NCBI GenBank assembly: GCA_038396585.1
Contig: CP121691.1
Location: 2,356,001-2,420,000, forward strand
DNA: 64,000 nt
DNA from: Vallitaleaceae bacterium 9-2
GTDB lineage: Bacteria > Bacillota > Clostridia > Lachnospirales > Vallitaleaceae
Direction: 5' to 3'
Shown here one piece after another: positions 20,243 through 27,850 of this stretch (positions are counted from its first letter, which is position 1; the number at the start of each line of letters is the position of its first letter). Position numbers and translations under genes: made by a program. Under the pieces are notes generated by a model. That model did not search any database, was not told the origin of the DNA, and saw only the letters and a list, made by a program, of their open reading frames with translations.

Positions 20243-21133
20243 TTATTCCTCCTTAAGTACTTTTTTTATGAGTATGGATACAACGACCAAAAACAGGGTA
20301 AAAACAAGCGTAATGGCACTTACATAACCGACATTACGGTGCCTAAATCCATATTCATAAATGTATTGTAAAATTGTCATTGTCGAATAATCCGGACCGC
20401 CTCCAGTCATAACCATAGGTTGTACGATAAGTTTAAACGCTTGAATTGTTGTCGTAATAATCAAAAACATCGTCACCGGTCGTAATGAAGGTATGGTAAT
20501 ATGTAAAAATTTACTCCAATTATTGGCACCGTCGATTTCTGCTGCTTCATACAAACTATGCTCAATGTTTTTTAGCCCTGCCAAGAAGATAAGCATCTGA
20601 TATCCGCATCCTGACCATGCTGAGATGGCCACAATTGTTGGCATCGCTTGGGTGGTACTGGTTAAGAATTTTTGTCTGGGTATCCCAATCATTGTTAATA
20701 GTTCGTTGGCAAGTCCCGAAGATGGATTTAAAAGCACTGACCACAGAATCGAGATAACAACAAGTGACAAGACCGCTGGCGCAAAATAGGCCATACGAAA
20801 ATATCCGTTAAACTTTAATTTTTTGTTGACGATAAGTGCCAACACCAAGGCCATTCCCAGCTGAAGTGGAACAACAAGGACCACAAAATAAACTGTGTTT
20901 TTAAAAGTCTTTAATAGCAATGTATCTGATGTCATTCGAACAAAATTATCAATTCCAATGAACGTTTTTTCATCTGGTTTTAATAGGTAGTAATCTGTAA
21001 ATCCGTTAATAAATGCTGAAAATATCGGCAAAATGACAAATGTAAAGGCAAGAATTAATGCAGGCAATAAAAACGCATAGGCAGTTATGGATTCTTTGAA
21101 TGAATATTTAGGTTTTTGTTTTACTATTTCCAT
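20243..21133 (-). CDS. Carbohydrate ABC transporter permease (MalF type)
   Basis: Permease of 296 residues with six predicted membrane segments, the first at about 18-38, and EAA loop EAAEIDGANNWSKF. Partner of the MalG-type permease. I chose the ATG at 21133 with AAGGAA upstream; a GTG three codons earlier has no room for a ribosome site. A strong hairpin (21161-21187) separates it from the binding-protein gene. Confidence 0.88.
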   Translation of the reverse strand: MEIVKQKPKYSFKESITAYAFLLPALILAFTFVILPIFSAFINGFTDYYLLKPDEKTFIGIDNFVRMTSDTLLLKTFKNTVYFVVLVVPLQLGMALVLALIVNKKLKFNGYFRMAYFAPAVLSLVVISILWSVLLNPSSGLANELLTMIGIPRQKFLTSTTQAMPTIVAISAWSGCGYQMLIFLAGLKNIEHSLYEAAEIDGANNWSKFLHITIPSLRPVTMFLIITTTIQAFKLIVQPMVMTGGGPDYSTMTILQYIYEYGFRHRNVGYVSAITLVFTLFLVVVSILIKKVLKEE

Positions 21134-21160
21134 AGGTTTCACTTCCTTGTCTAAATAATC

Positions 21161-21187
21161 AGCTGCTGCAGCTATACTACAGCAGCT
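21161..21187 (-). other. Intercistronic hairpin after the binding-protein gene
   Basis: AGCTGCTG (21161-21168) pairs perfectly with CAGCAGCT (21180-21187). No U-run follows, so it is better explained as an mRNA-stabilising or partial-attenuation hairpin that raises binding-protein expression over the permeases. Confidence 0.6.
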
Positions 21188-21201
21188 ATTTTATTTATAG
21201 T

Positions 21202-22626
21202 TTATTTTCTATATTTTTCAAATTCAAAATCAATTTTTTTCATTGCATCATCGACATATTGTTCGATGGTCTCTGTATCGTTGATTTGGTTTTGAGCGAT
21301 GCGCATAATAATATCTCGGGCAAAGGTCTCTGAAAGATATGGATAGCCTACACTTATCGGACGCGCTTTATTGGTATTTTCCACTTGATATTTTAATACA
21401 TGCCACGCTTCGTTATGATATGGATTGTCTGTGTTCGTATCAATAACAGATACAGCATCGGTACGCCCTGGGATGGCGCCAATTGCATGATAATATTCCT
21501 TCGCCGCTTCATCATTAGTTAACCATGCCAAGACCTCTCCTACTTGCTCTGCTTTTTCGCTGCCAGCTTCTACCGTATCAGATGCAACAAAAGCCCAACT
21601 TCCTGATGGTGTATAGTTCCCTTCAAATTCTGCATCTATTTTTGGATAGCGCACGGAACGGAATTTTGTATTTGGATAGTTGCTGGTTAAATCATTAATA
21701 AACCAAAATCCACCAATCGCCATCGCTGCTTTTCCTGTATGAAAGCTTTTTTCAGGTTCTATGGCAAGAGCCAGTTCATCGGCGAAAAAGTCACCGAATA
21801 CTTTTAAGGATTCTATTGTCTCTGGACTATTCATATAACCATCGAGTGTCAAACCGTCCTCTGCAACAACATTTGCTCCATTAGACCAAAGCATTGGCAA
21901 CAAGAAATACATAGCAATCTCATACGCACCTTTTGGAATATCACTGGTTAAAAAGTCTACTGTCAATTCAAGCTTACTGATATGCTCATTATCTTCAAGA
22001 CTAGGATCATCGCGAAGCGCATCTATTGCTTGTGCGACTTGATAGAATTCAGCCCATGTCCAGTCTTCATCTGGTCCAGGAATCAAAGCCTTCACCTCGT
22101 CATCCAGTTCATTAATGACGTCTTCGTTATACATAACGACAACACCGGAGTCTTGATAACCTAGCGCATATAACTTTCCATCAACTGTTCCTTGACCTAA
22201 CATAGCATCTGTAAATCCATTAATAAACTCTTCGTCTAAGATATCATCTAAACTGCGAACAACACCTGCTTCGACATAGGACGCTACATCTGGGCCATCT
22301 AATGTAAAGATGTCTGGCATTTGATACGACGTAATAGCTGCATTAAGTTTATCAATATACCCTGAACCTGAACCTGCGCGAGTGAAGTTTTGTATCTCCA
22401 CTTGCATCGCATCTGGATTCGCCGCATTATAGGCCTCAATTCGGTCGGCAAACATTTTACCTTCTGGATGGTCTGGTGCTGCCTGTGTCCAAATCACAAT
22501 AGTTTCTTTGTCTTTGTTGTCATTGGACCCTTTTTCCCCTGTGTTCTCTTGTGTACCACTATTCCCGCAAGCTGTTGTCGATAAAATCAAAGCAAAAACT
22601 AAAAGCAACGATACAATTTTTTTCAT
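21202..22626 (-). CDS. Sugar ABC transporter substrate-binding lipoprotein (MalE type)
   Basis: Family-1 solute-binding protein of 474 residues. The lipoprotein signal peptide ends at Cys20 (ILSTTACGN), followed by a charged Gly/Asn/Lys linker and the two-lobed binding fold beginning ETIVIWTQAAP. It captures the sugar outside the membrane and delivers it to the two permeases downstream. The linked GH32 enzyme and fructokinase point to sucrose or fructo-oligosaccharides. I chose the ATG at 22626 because AAAAGGAG lies upstream; the in-frame ATG six codons earlier would contain that site. First gene of the operon; operator and promoter directly upstream. Confidence 0.9.
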   Translation of the reverse strand: MKKIVSLLLVFALILSTTACGNSGTQENTGEKGSNDNKDKETIVIWTQAAPDHPEGKMFADRIEAYNAANPDAMQVEIQNFTRAGSGSGYIDKLNAAITSYQMPDIFTLDGPDVASYVEAGVVRSLDDILDEEFINGFTDAMLGQGTVDGKLYALGYQDSGVVVMYNEDVINELDDEVKALIPGPDEDWTWAEFYQVAQAIDALRDDPSLEDNEHISKLELTVDFLTSDIPKGAYEIAMYFLLPMLWSNGANVVAEDGLTLDGYMNSPETIESLKVFGDFFADELALAIEPEKSFHTGKAAMAIGGFWFINDLTSNYPNTKFRSVRYPKIDAEFEGNYTPSGSWAFVASDTVEAGSEKAEQVGEVLAWLTNDEAAKEYYHAIGAIPGRTDAVSVIDTNTDNPYHNEAWHVLKYQVENTNKARPISVGYPYLSETFARDIIMRIAQNQINDTETIEQYVDDAMKKIDFEFEKYRK

Positions 22627-22660
22627 AACTTGACTCCTTTTCATTTTGAATTATAGCTTC

Positions 22661-22680
22661 TTGTGAATACGTATTCTCAA
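22661..22680. promoter_or_regulatory. LacI-family operator of the sucrose operon
   Basis: A near-perfect 20-base palindrome centred on GAATACGTATTC (22665-22676), matching its reverse complement at 18 of 20 bases. It sits over the predicted transcription start, where a bound repressor would block the operon. Confidence 0.8.
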
Positions 22681-22684
22681 TTGC

Positions 22685-22713
22685 ATTATATTCTTCCTTT
22701 AGTCATTTGTCAA
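22685..22713 (-). promoter_or_regulatory. Consensus sigma-A promoter of the sucrose operon
   Basis: Perfect TTGACA (22713-22708), 17-base spacer and perfect TATAAT (22690-22685) on the minus strand. Such a strong promoter needs a tight repressor, supplied by the divergent LacI-family gene. Confidence 0.9.
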
Positions 22714-22835
22714 TATAAAAACGAAAATATTTCCTGTATTTTTGTATGTTATGGCATATTTATTGGGCAAATATACAATAACACTTCCTTTTTTTTATGT
22801 TTTGTAGTATGCTTTAAATGTAAAAGACACCTAAT

Positions 22836-22853
22836 TAAGAATTCGTATTCTTA
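22836..22853. promoter_or_regulatory. Second LacI-type operator, near the repressor gene
   Basis: An 18-base palindrome with core GAATTCGTATTC, one base different from the operon operator. It lies 40 bases before the repressor ATG and suggests autoregulation or looping with the first site, about 174 bases away centre to centre. Confidence 0.65.
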
Positions 22854-22892
22854 TGCGTCGGTGTTTATAATCAAATTGAGGGAGATGATCTG

Positions 22893-23879
22893 ATGAAAAT
22901 GACAATGAAAGATATAGCCCGCTTGGCAAATGTATCTCAACCTACCGTATCCCGGGTGATAAATGGCAATCCTAATGTAGATAAAACGTTAGCTAAACGT
23001 GTTATGAAAGTGATTGAAGAATCTAATTTTACTGTAAACAAGGCTGCACAAACCCTAAAAAGCAGCCAATCATTCCTCGTCGGCGTGTGTGTGACCGATC
23101 TTGCAAACCCCTACTTTATGGAAGTGATTCAGGCTATGGAGCAAGAAGCTAGGGAAGATGGCTATAATATCATTATTCACAACAGTATGCATAACCCCAT
23201 CAAAGAGTGGGAAAACGTGCAAAATTTTTTATCCAGGCAAGTGGATGGTATATTGCTCGTCCCTTTTGGTGATTATAATATAGAAAAACTTAAAAAGCTC
23301 AATGTCCCCATCGTTATTACCACACAAATCAAAGACGCATTTGACAGTGTATCCGTATGTCATCGTGAAGGCGTTAAACTCGTTGCCGATCACCTTGTTT
23401 CACAAGGTCATCAAAAAATGGGCTATGTAGGCCCCCTTCATGATGAAAAACTCCGTTTTTTCAAAGAAGCACTCTACAACAACGGTATTCCATTTGATGA
23501 CAAACGAATTATACCTTTAACTGCAGGTCAAGAGTCTGCTTTTGATATTCATCAAAATATTGAACATTATCTGAATACACATAAGCATTTGGATATGTCT
23601 GCTGTATTTTGTTACAACGATGTCACGGCGCTTGAATTTATTCGACTTATCAATAAAAAAGGGATACATGTTCCTAATGACATCGCTGTGATTGGCTTTG
23701 ATGATTCGCTTATCTCAAAAATTTTTGAAATATCAAGTATTCATCAGCCCATTGAAGAAATGACAAAGACGGCTTTTAAGCTTCTCCTTGCACGTATAAA
23801 AGACCCGTCCATTGAACAAACATCTATCGAGTTGCCTCCAAAGCTTATTGTTCGAAAAAGTTCCATACAAAAACTCTAG
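22893..23879 (+). CDS. LacI-family transcriptional repressor of the sucrose operon
   Basis: Regulator of 328 residues. The N-terminal LacI helix-turn-helix reads MKDIARLANVSQPTVSRVING, followed by the hinge helix (NKAAQTLKSSQS) and a periplasmic-binding-like effector domain. It is divergent from the sucrose importer operon, with two near-identical palindromic operators in the intergenic region, so control of that operon and of itself is likely. The inducer is probably sucrose, fructose or a phosphorylated product. GAGGGAG lies eight bases before the ATG. Confidence 0.88.
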   Translation: MKMTMKDIARLANVSQPTVSRVINGNPNVDKTLAKRVMKVIEESNFTVNKAAQTLKSSQSFLVGVCVTDLANPYFMEVIQAMEQEAREDGYNIIIHNSMHNPIKEWENVQNFLSRQVDGILLVPFGDYNIEKLKKLNVPIVITTQIKDAFDSVSVCHREGVKLVADHLVSQGHQKMGYVGPLHDEKLRFFKEALYNNGIPFDDKRIIPLTAGQESAFDIHQNIEHYLNTHKHLDMSAVFCYNDVTALEFIRLINKKGIHVPNDIAVIGFDDSLISKIFEISSIHQPIEEMTKTAFKLLLARIKDPSIEQTSIELPPKLIVRKSSIQKL

Positions 23880-23893
23880 AAAAAAACAAGAAA

Positions 23894-23925
23894 AAAAAGA
23901 GACCGAAATCTTCGTGTCTCTTTTT
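23894..23925. terminator. Bidirectional terminator between lacI-type gene and truA
   Basis: Ten-base stem (23894-23903 with 23916-23925) with A-run on one side and T-run on the other, between converging genes. Confidence 0.8.
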
Positions 23926-23946
23926 CGCCTTTCACGATATGTTTTT

Positions 23947-24687
23947 TTAGTAAAACACTTCCTCTAAGGCTAATCCACTCGGTTCTACTAAAAATCCTGC
24001 TTCTGCACGTTCTTTATTTTCAAAAACTTGCACTATAGATGAAAGTTCGCGGGTATCTCTACCAACTTCAATAAGGGTTCCCATCAATATACGAATCATG
24101 TGATATAAAAAACCATCCCCAGTAAATATAAATTTTGTATAGTCTTCCTCGTCAATAATTTTAATGGATTCAATTGTTCGTACAGTCGATTTTTTCGTTT
24201 TGTCCGAAGAAAATCCGGCAAAGTCATGTGTTCCTTGTATTAGCTCAATTGCCTGACGTACTTTTTCCATATTTAACCGCTCATGAAGTGCTGTCATATA
24301 TTGGCGCCCAAAAATAGGCTTCACACCTTTATACGCTTTGTAAAATGTATACGAATATGTTTTTTTTACCGCATTAAATCGGCTATGAAACTGCTCAAAA
24401 ACTTCTTCCATATATACAATTGCAATATCTTCCGGTAAAAAAACATTAAGTTCTTGCCTACATTTTTGCAAATTTATCTTCTTGTCTTGAAGATGAAAGT
24501 TAGCAACCATTCCTTTTGCATGAACACCTTTGTCCGTTCTTCCGGCACCAATTACTTGTACTTTTTCTTCAAAGTATTTGCTTAAAGTTTCATCTAACTT
24601 ATGCTGAATTGTTTTTGATGCATTTTTGTTCCGTTGCCAGCCGCTGTATCTTGTTCCATCATAGGCTATACGCATTTTTATATTCAT
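23947..24687 (-). CDS. truA: tRNA pseudouridine synthase A
   Basis: Converts uridines 38-40 of the tRNA anticodon arm to pseudouridine. The protein is 246 residues. The catalytic Asp52 lies in the intact motif GAGRTDKGVHA; SYTFYKA and GDGFLYHMIRILMG are also present. This is the complete, canonical copy; a diverged second copy lies at 39091-39840. It starts nine bases after the membrane-protein gene, and AAGGAG precedes the ATG. Confidence 0.94.
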   Translation of the reverse strand: MNIKMRIAYDGTRYSGWQRNKNASKTIQHKLDETLSKYFEEKVQVIGAGRTDKGVHAKGMVANFHLQDKKINLQKCRQELNVFLPEDIAIVYMEEVFEQFHSRFNAVKKTYSYTFYKAYKGVKPIFGRQYMTALHERLNMEKVRQAIELIQGTHDFAGFSSDKTKKSTVRTIESIKIIDEEDYTKFIFTGDGFLYHMIRILMGTLIEVGRDTRELSSIVQVFENKERAEAGFLVEPSGLALEEVFY

Positions 24688-24696
24688 AATAGCTCC

Positions 24697-25146
24697 TTAC
24701 CCTCGGTGGGGTTCTTTTGCATACAAAATTGATAAGAATATTATAAGCACAACATTAATCACGAAGGAGATTCCTGAACTTATATAGCTTACATACATCA
24801 GAACTTCGCCTAAAGTTAGCGCCCCAAATATCGCCGGAATACCTGAATTAATAATTCTTTGTGTAAAGAACATTATTCCAAAGTCAAGTCCAATTTGAAG
24901 GATAACTAAGATTAAACTAATAACGCTTAAGATTTCGCGTCCCTTGGTCAGTGCCATTATAATTCCTATAACGATTCCAAGTGTTAATATCCAATAGACA
25001 ATTTGACTAAATTGCATGACCGGTACAATGTTATCATAAGCGATAACTCGAATAAGTAACTGCATTCCAAAATACTTTATAACAGAATAAATTACTCGAA
25101 CAATGATTAGTATTAATACCATCCTATATGCTTTTTTTCTAGACAT
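24697..25146 (-). CDS. Small integral membrane protein, unknown function
   Basis: Protein of 149 residues with four predicted membrane segments and short loops, beginning MSRKKAYRMVLIL. I do not recognise a family. The ATG at 25146 follows TAAGGAGAG; an in-frame upstream start lacks a ribosome site. It lies nine bases before truA and is probably co-transcribed with it. Confidence 0.65.
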   Translation of the reverse strand: MSRKKAYRMVLILIIVRVIYSVIKYFGMQLLIRVIAYDNIVPVMQFSQIVYWILTLGIVIGIIMALTKGREILSVISLILVILQIGLDFGIMFFTQRIINSGIPAIFGALTLGEVLMYVSYISSGISFVINVVLIIFLSILYAKEPHRG

Positions 25147-25249
25147 CTTTCTCTCCTTACATATCATAACTCTTGTGTCGCTTGTTTAACCTCTTCATTA
25201 TCTATGATAACTCATGCTTCGTCAAGGAAGCTTTGAATAATAACACAAT

Positions 25250-25281
25250 AAAGCAAGGAGTTTTATAAGACTCCTTGCTTT
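25250..25281 (-). terminator. Terminator of the PTS operon
   Basis: Twelve-base perfect stem (25250-25261 with 25270-25281) just past the HPr-like gene. The U-run is interrupted, so termination may be partial. Confidence 0.65.
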
Positions 25282-25284
25282 ATC

Positions 25285-25557
25285 CTACGCTTCATCAAAA
25301 TCACATGCTATTAATCTACTTAAGGCATCAATCGCCTCAGATTCATCGTCTCCATCTGCTTCGACCTCTATCTTCATCCCTGAACGAACGCTAAGCATAA
25401 GGACCGAGACAACATTTTTTGCATCCACCCTCAGCGTACTATCCATACGTTTTACCGTAACTTTCGCACCGAATTTTGCCGCCTCATGGCTAAATAGTGC
25501 TGCTGGACGAGCATGTAATCCATGCTTGTTTTTTATGATAAATTCTTTTGCAATCAT
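25285..25557 (-). CDS. HPr-family phosphocarrier protein, lacking the regulatory serine
   Basis: HPr-fold protein of 90 residues. The phosphorylatable His15 lies in NKHGLHARPA, so it can carry phosphate from enzyme I to a IIA protein. At the place of the HPr kinase target Ser46 (usual AKSIMG) it reads AKNVVS, so the serine is Asn48. It therefore should not act as the CcpA co-repressor or be shut down by HprK. It is the last gene of a PTS operon, 27 bases after the IIC gene. It is probably a dedicated phosphocarrier for this system; the general HPr would then be elsewhere. Confidence 0.85.
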   Translation of the reverse strand: MIAKEFIIKNKHGLHARPAALFSHEAAKFGAKVTVKRMDSTLRVDAKNVVSVLMLSVRSGMKIEVEADGDDESEAIDALSRLIACDFDEA

Positions 25558-25584
25558 ACATCATCGCCTTTATCTATCACTAAC

Positions 25585-26853
25585 CTACATAAATAGTTTA
25601 ACAATATTACCTATAATGATACCGATAATCCCAAAATCAGAGTCTCCAAAGGTTGTATTCGCATATCCCAATGCGCCAAGAACAGGTAAGAGCAATATCG
25701 GTAGGATGGTAATAATAAGCCCATTAACAAATGCTCCTATGACTGCACCGCGTCTACCACCGGTAGAGTTTCCAAAAACACCTGCTGTTGCTCCGGTAAA
25801 AAAGTGAGGAATAACCCCTGGAATAATTACTGTGGCACCCACGAGTGACAAAAGAAACATTCCTACAATTCCTGCTGCAAAACTAGCAATAAATCCAACA
25901 ATAACTGCTACAGGAGCAAATGGGAAAACCACTGGACAATCTAGCGCTGGTTTAGCATTGGGTACAATTTTATCTGCAATTCCTTTAAACGCAGGCACGA
26001 TTTCACTAATAATCATACGAACACCTGCAAGAACAATATAAACACCTGCTGCAAAAACCAAACTTTGCATAATTGCAAACATAATAAAATTCTGTCCGCC
26101 ACTGACTTGACTTTCTACAAATTCAGAACCAGCAAATAATACGGTTATCAAAAATAATATAAGCATTGTTAATCCAGTAGCAATCGTAGTATCTCTTAAG
26201 AACATCAATCCTTTAGGGAATTTCATGTTTTCTGTTGAATGTTCTTTGTTACCGACAAGTTTTCCTGTAAGGGCTGCTGCAACATAACCTGTGGTACCAA
26301 AGTGTCCAAGCGCAACATCATCAGATCCTGTAATCTCTTTCATAAAAGGTTGTGCCATTGCAGGGAAGATTACCATAACTATTCCCAATACCACCGAACC
26401 GATAATGACAAGAGGTACACCTTTTACACCTCCACCAACTAGAATTGCTGATAGCATTGCCGCCATAAACATTGTATGGTGCCCTGTCAAGAAAATATAC
26501 TTAAACGGGGTAAATCTGGCAAGCAAGATATTCATTAACATACCAAAAACCATAATCATTGCGGTCTCCGCACCAACAACTTCTTGAGCTAATGAAACAA
26601 TCGCCTCATTGTTTGGAATAACTCCTGTAATACTAAAAGCTTCCGTAAAAATCACACTAAAATGATTTAGCGCTCCAACTAAGGTTCCGGCACCTGCACC
26701 CAGAATCAAAAAGCCAATTGTTGCTTTAATGGATCCAGACACAACGTCTGCAGCTGATTTTTTCTGAGCCAACAATCCAACTAGTGCAAATAGTCCAATA
26801 AGAACTGCTGGTTGACTAAGTACCTCTGTCATTAAAAATTGTAATACGTTCAT
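25585..26853 (-). CDS. ulaA: PTS EIIC component, ascorbate (UlaA/SgaT) family
   Basis: Membrane transport subunit of 422 residues with about ten to eleven hydrophobic segments. Segments such as LAQKKSAADVVSGSIKATIG, FKYIFLTGHHTMFMAAM and LGHFGTTGYVAAALTGKLVG place it in the ascorbate-galactitol PTS family. The substrate may be L-ascorbate or a related sugar acid or pentitol, because no ulaD-G catabolic genes are next to it. I chose the second of two adjacent ATGs (26853), six bases after GGAGG. It follows the IIB gene by 31 bases. Confidence 0.86.
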   Translation of the reverse strand: MNVLQFLMTEVLSQPAVLIGLFALVGLLAQKKSAADVVSGSIKATIGFLILGAGAGTLVGALNHFSVIFTEAFSITGVIPNNEAIVSLAQEVVGAETAMIMVFGMLMNILLARFTPFKYIFLTGHHTMFMAAMLSAILVGGGVKGVPLVIIGSVVLGIVMVIFPAMAQPFMKEITGSDDVALGHFGTTGYVAAALTGKLVGNKEHSTENMKFPKGLMFLRDTTIATGLTMLILFLITVLFAGSEFVESQVSGGQNFIMFAIMQSLVFAAGVYIVLAGVRMIISEIVPAFKGIADKIVPNAKPALDCPVVFPFAPVAVIVGFIASFAAGIVGMFLLSLVGATVIIPGVIPHFFTGATAGVFGNSTGGRRGAVIGAFVNGLIITILPILLLPVLGALGYANTTFGDSDFGIIGIIIGNIVKLFM

Positions 26854-26884
26854 CATCTTCCTCCTTAAATATATATATTATTTT

Positions 26885-27166
26885 TTACCCTTCAAAGTTA
26901 GCTAATGCTTCTACAATTTTTTTCTTCATATCCTCCATATCCAAAATATTATTAAGTTCAACCAATTCTTTTGCATATCCGTTTAGTTGCCCCGTAATGT
27001 CTTTTGTCCCTACAATAATATCTGCCTTGTAACCTTTTGCCGAAGTCAAGTCGCAATGTTCCACTTCAACTTCTGCCCCAATCTCTTTAAGAACTTTTTT
27101 AATATTCATTTCCATTAAAAAGCTACTACCTAATCCATTACCACACACCACAAGAATTTTTAACAT
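26885..27166 (-). CDS. PTS EIIB component, ascorbate/galactitol type
   Basis: Cytoplasmic phosphotransfer protein of 93 residues with phosphorylatable Cys8 in LVVCGNGLGSSF. It accepts phosphate from the IIA protein encoded 28 bases upstream and passes it to the sugar at the membrane subunit. Length and motif match UlaB/SgaB. Confidence 0.9.
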   Translation of the reverse strand: MLKILVVCGNGLGSSFLMEMNIKKVLKEIGAEVEVEHCDLTSAKGYKADIIVGTKDITGQLNGYAKELVELNNILDMEDMKKKIVEALANFEG

Positions 27167-27194
27167 ATTGTTTTCCTCCTTTAATCTATCCCTT

Positions 27195-27644
27195 TTATGA
27201 ATGCTTGTTAATTATATCCACAATTTCATCAACATCATTTGTTGTAAATAAAACACTTAGGTCTTCTTTATTGGTCATAACACTCATCAATTGTTGAAGT
27301 GCGTTAAGATGACTTTGGCTATCTGTCGTTGCTAATGTAAAAACTAGAGAAACAGGGTCATTGTCTTCATGACCAAAAGCAACCGGTTCTTTAAGGCGAA
27401 TCAAGCTCATCGATGTGTGGTTCACTCCATTTTCAGGTCTTGCATGAGAAAGTGCAATTCCAGGTGCAATGACAATATATGGACCCAGTTCATTTTTTGT
27501 TCTTTTGACTGCTTCAATATAGGATTGTTCAATCAGATTTTCTTGAAGTAAAATATCGCCACCAAGGTCAATTGCCTTTTCCCAATCTTTTGCTTCGACA
27601 TTGACCTGTATATGACTTTTTGTAAGCATTTCATTTAATAACAT
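27195..27644 (-). CDS. PTS EIIA component (fructose/mannitol-ascorbate type)
   Basis: Phosphotransfer protein of 149 residues. The active His67 lies in APGIALSHARPENGV. It is the first gene of the minus-strand PTS operon. Its sequence is closely similar to the C-terminal domain of the divergent regulator, sharing GPYIVIAPGIA and MSLIRL, so both may compete for the same phosphocarrier. AAGGTGG precedes the ATG. Confidence 0.9.
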   Translation of the reverse strand: MLLNEMLTKSHIQVNVEAKDWEKAIDLGGDILLQENLIEQSYIEAVKRTKNELGPYIVIAPGIALSHARPENGVNHTSMSLIRLKEPVAFGHEDNDPVSLVFTLATTDSQSHLNALQQLMSVMTNKEDLSVLFTTNDVDEIVDIINKHS

Positions 27645-27692
27645 ATCTAACCACCTTTAATTTTTCAAATCTTCAGCAACTGTTCTATATCT

Positions 27693-27698
27693 ATTGTA
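27693..27698 (-). promoter_or_regulatory. Putative -10 of the PTS operon
   Basis: TACAAT (27698-27693) on the minus strand. The -35 region (TAGCAC) is poor, which fits a promoter that needs an activator such as the divergent PRD regulator. Confidence 0.4.
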
Positions 27699-27787
27699 TC
27701 CTACCTTTATTTTTTGTGCTATCTTTAAACGATGCAATGTTTTTCCAAATCAATTCTGCACTTTTGTACAATTGGAATATTATTTCC

Positions 27788-27816
27788 TTGAATAAATATG
27801 TGAGTTATGTTTAAAT
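27788..27816 (+). promoter_or_regulatory. Putative promoter of the PRD regulator gene
   Basis: TTGAAT (27788-27793), 17-base spacer, TTAAAT (27811-27816) with TG upstream of the -10. Confidence 0.45.
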
Positions 27817-27850
27817 ATAGAGAGTTATCATAAAGAATGGAGGACTTGAT

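Noticed and set aside
27720-27780. A sigma-54-like promoter (TTGG ... TTGCA) before the PTS operon
   Set aside because: GG and GC are separated by nine bases rather than ten, the conserved CAC is missing, and the adjacent regulator has no sigma-54 interaction domain.
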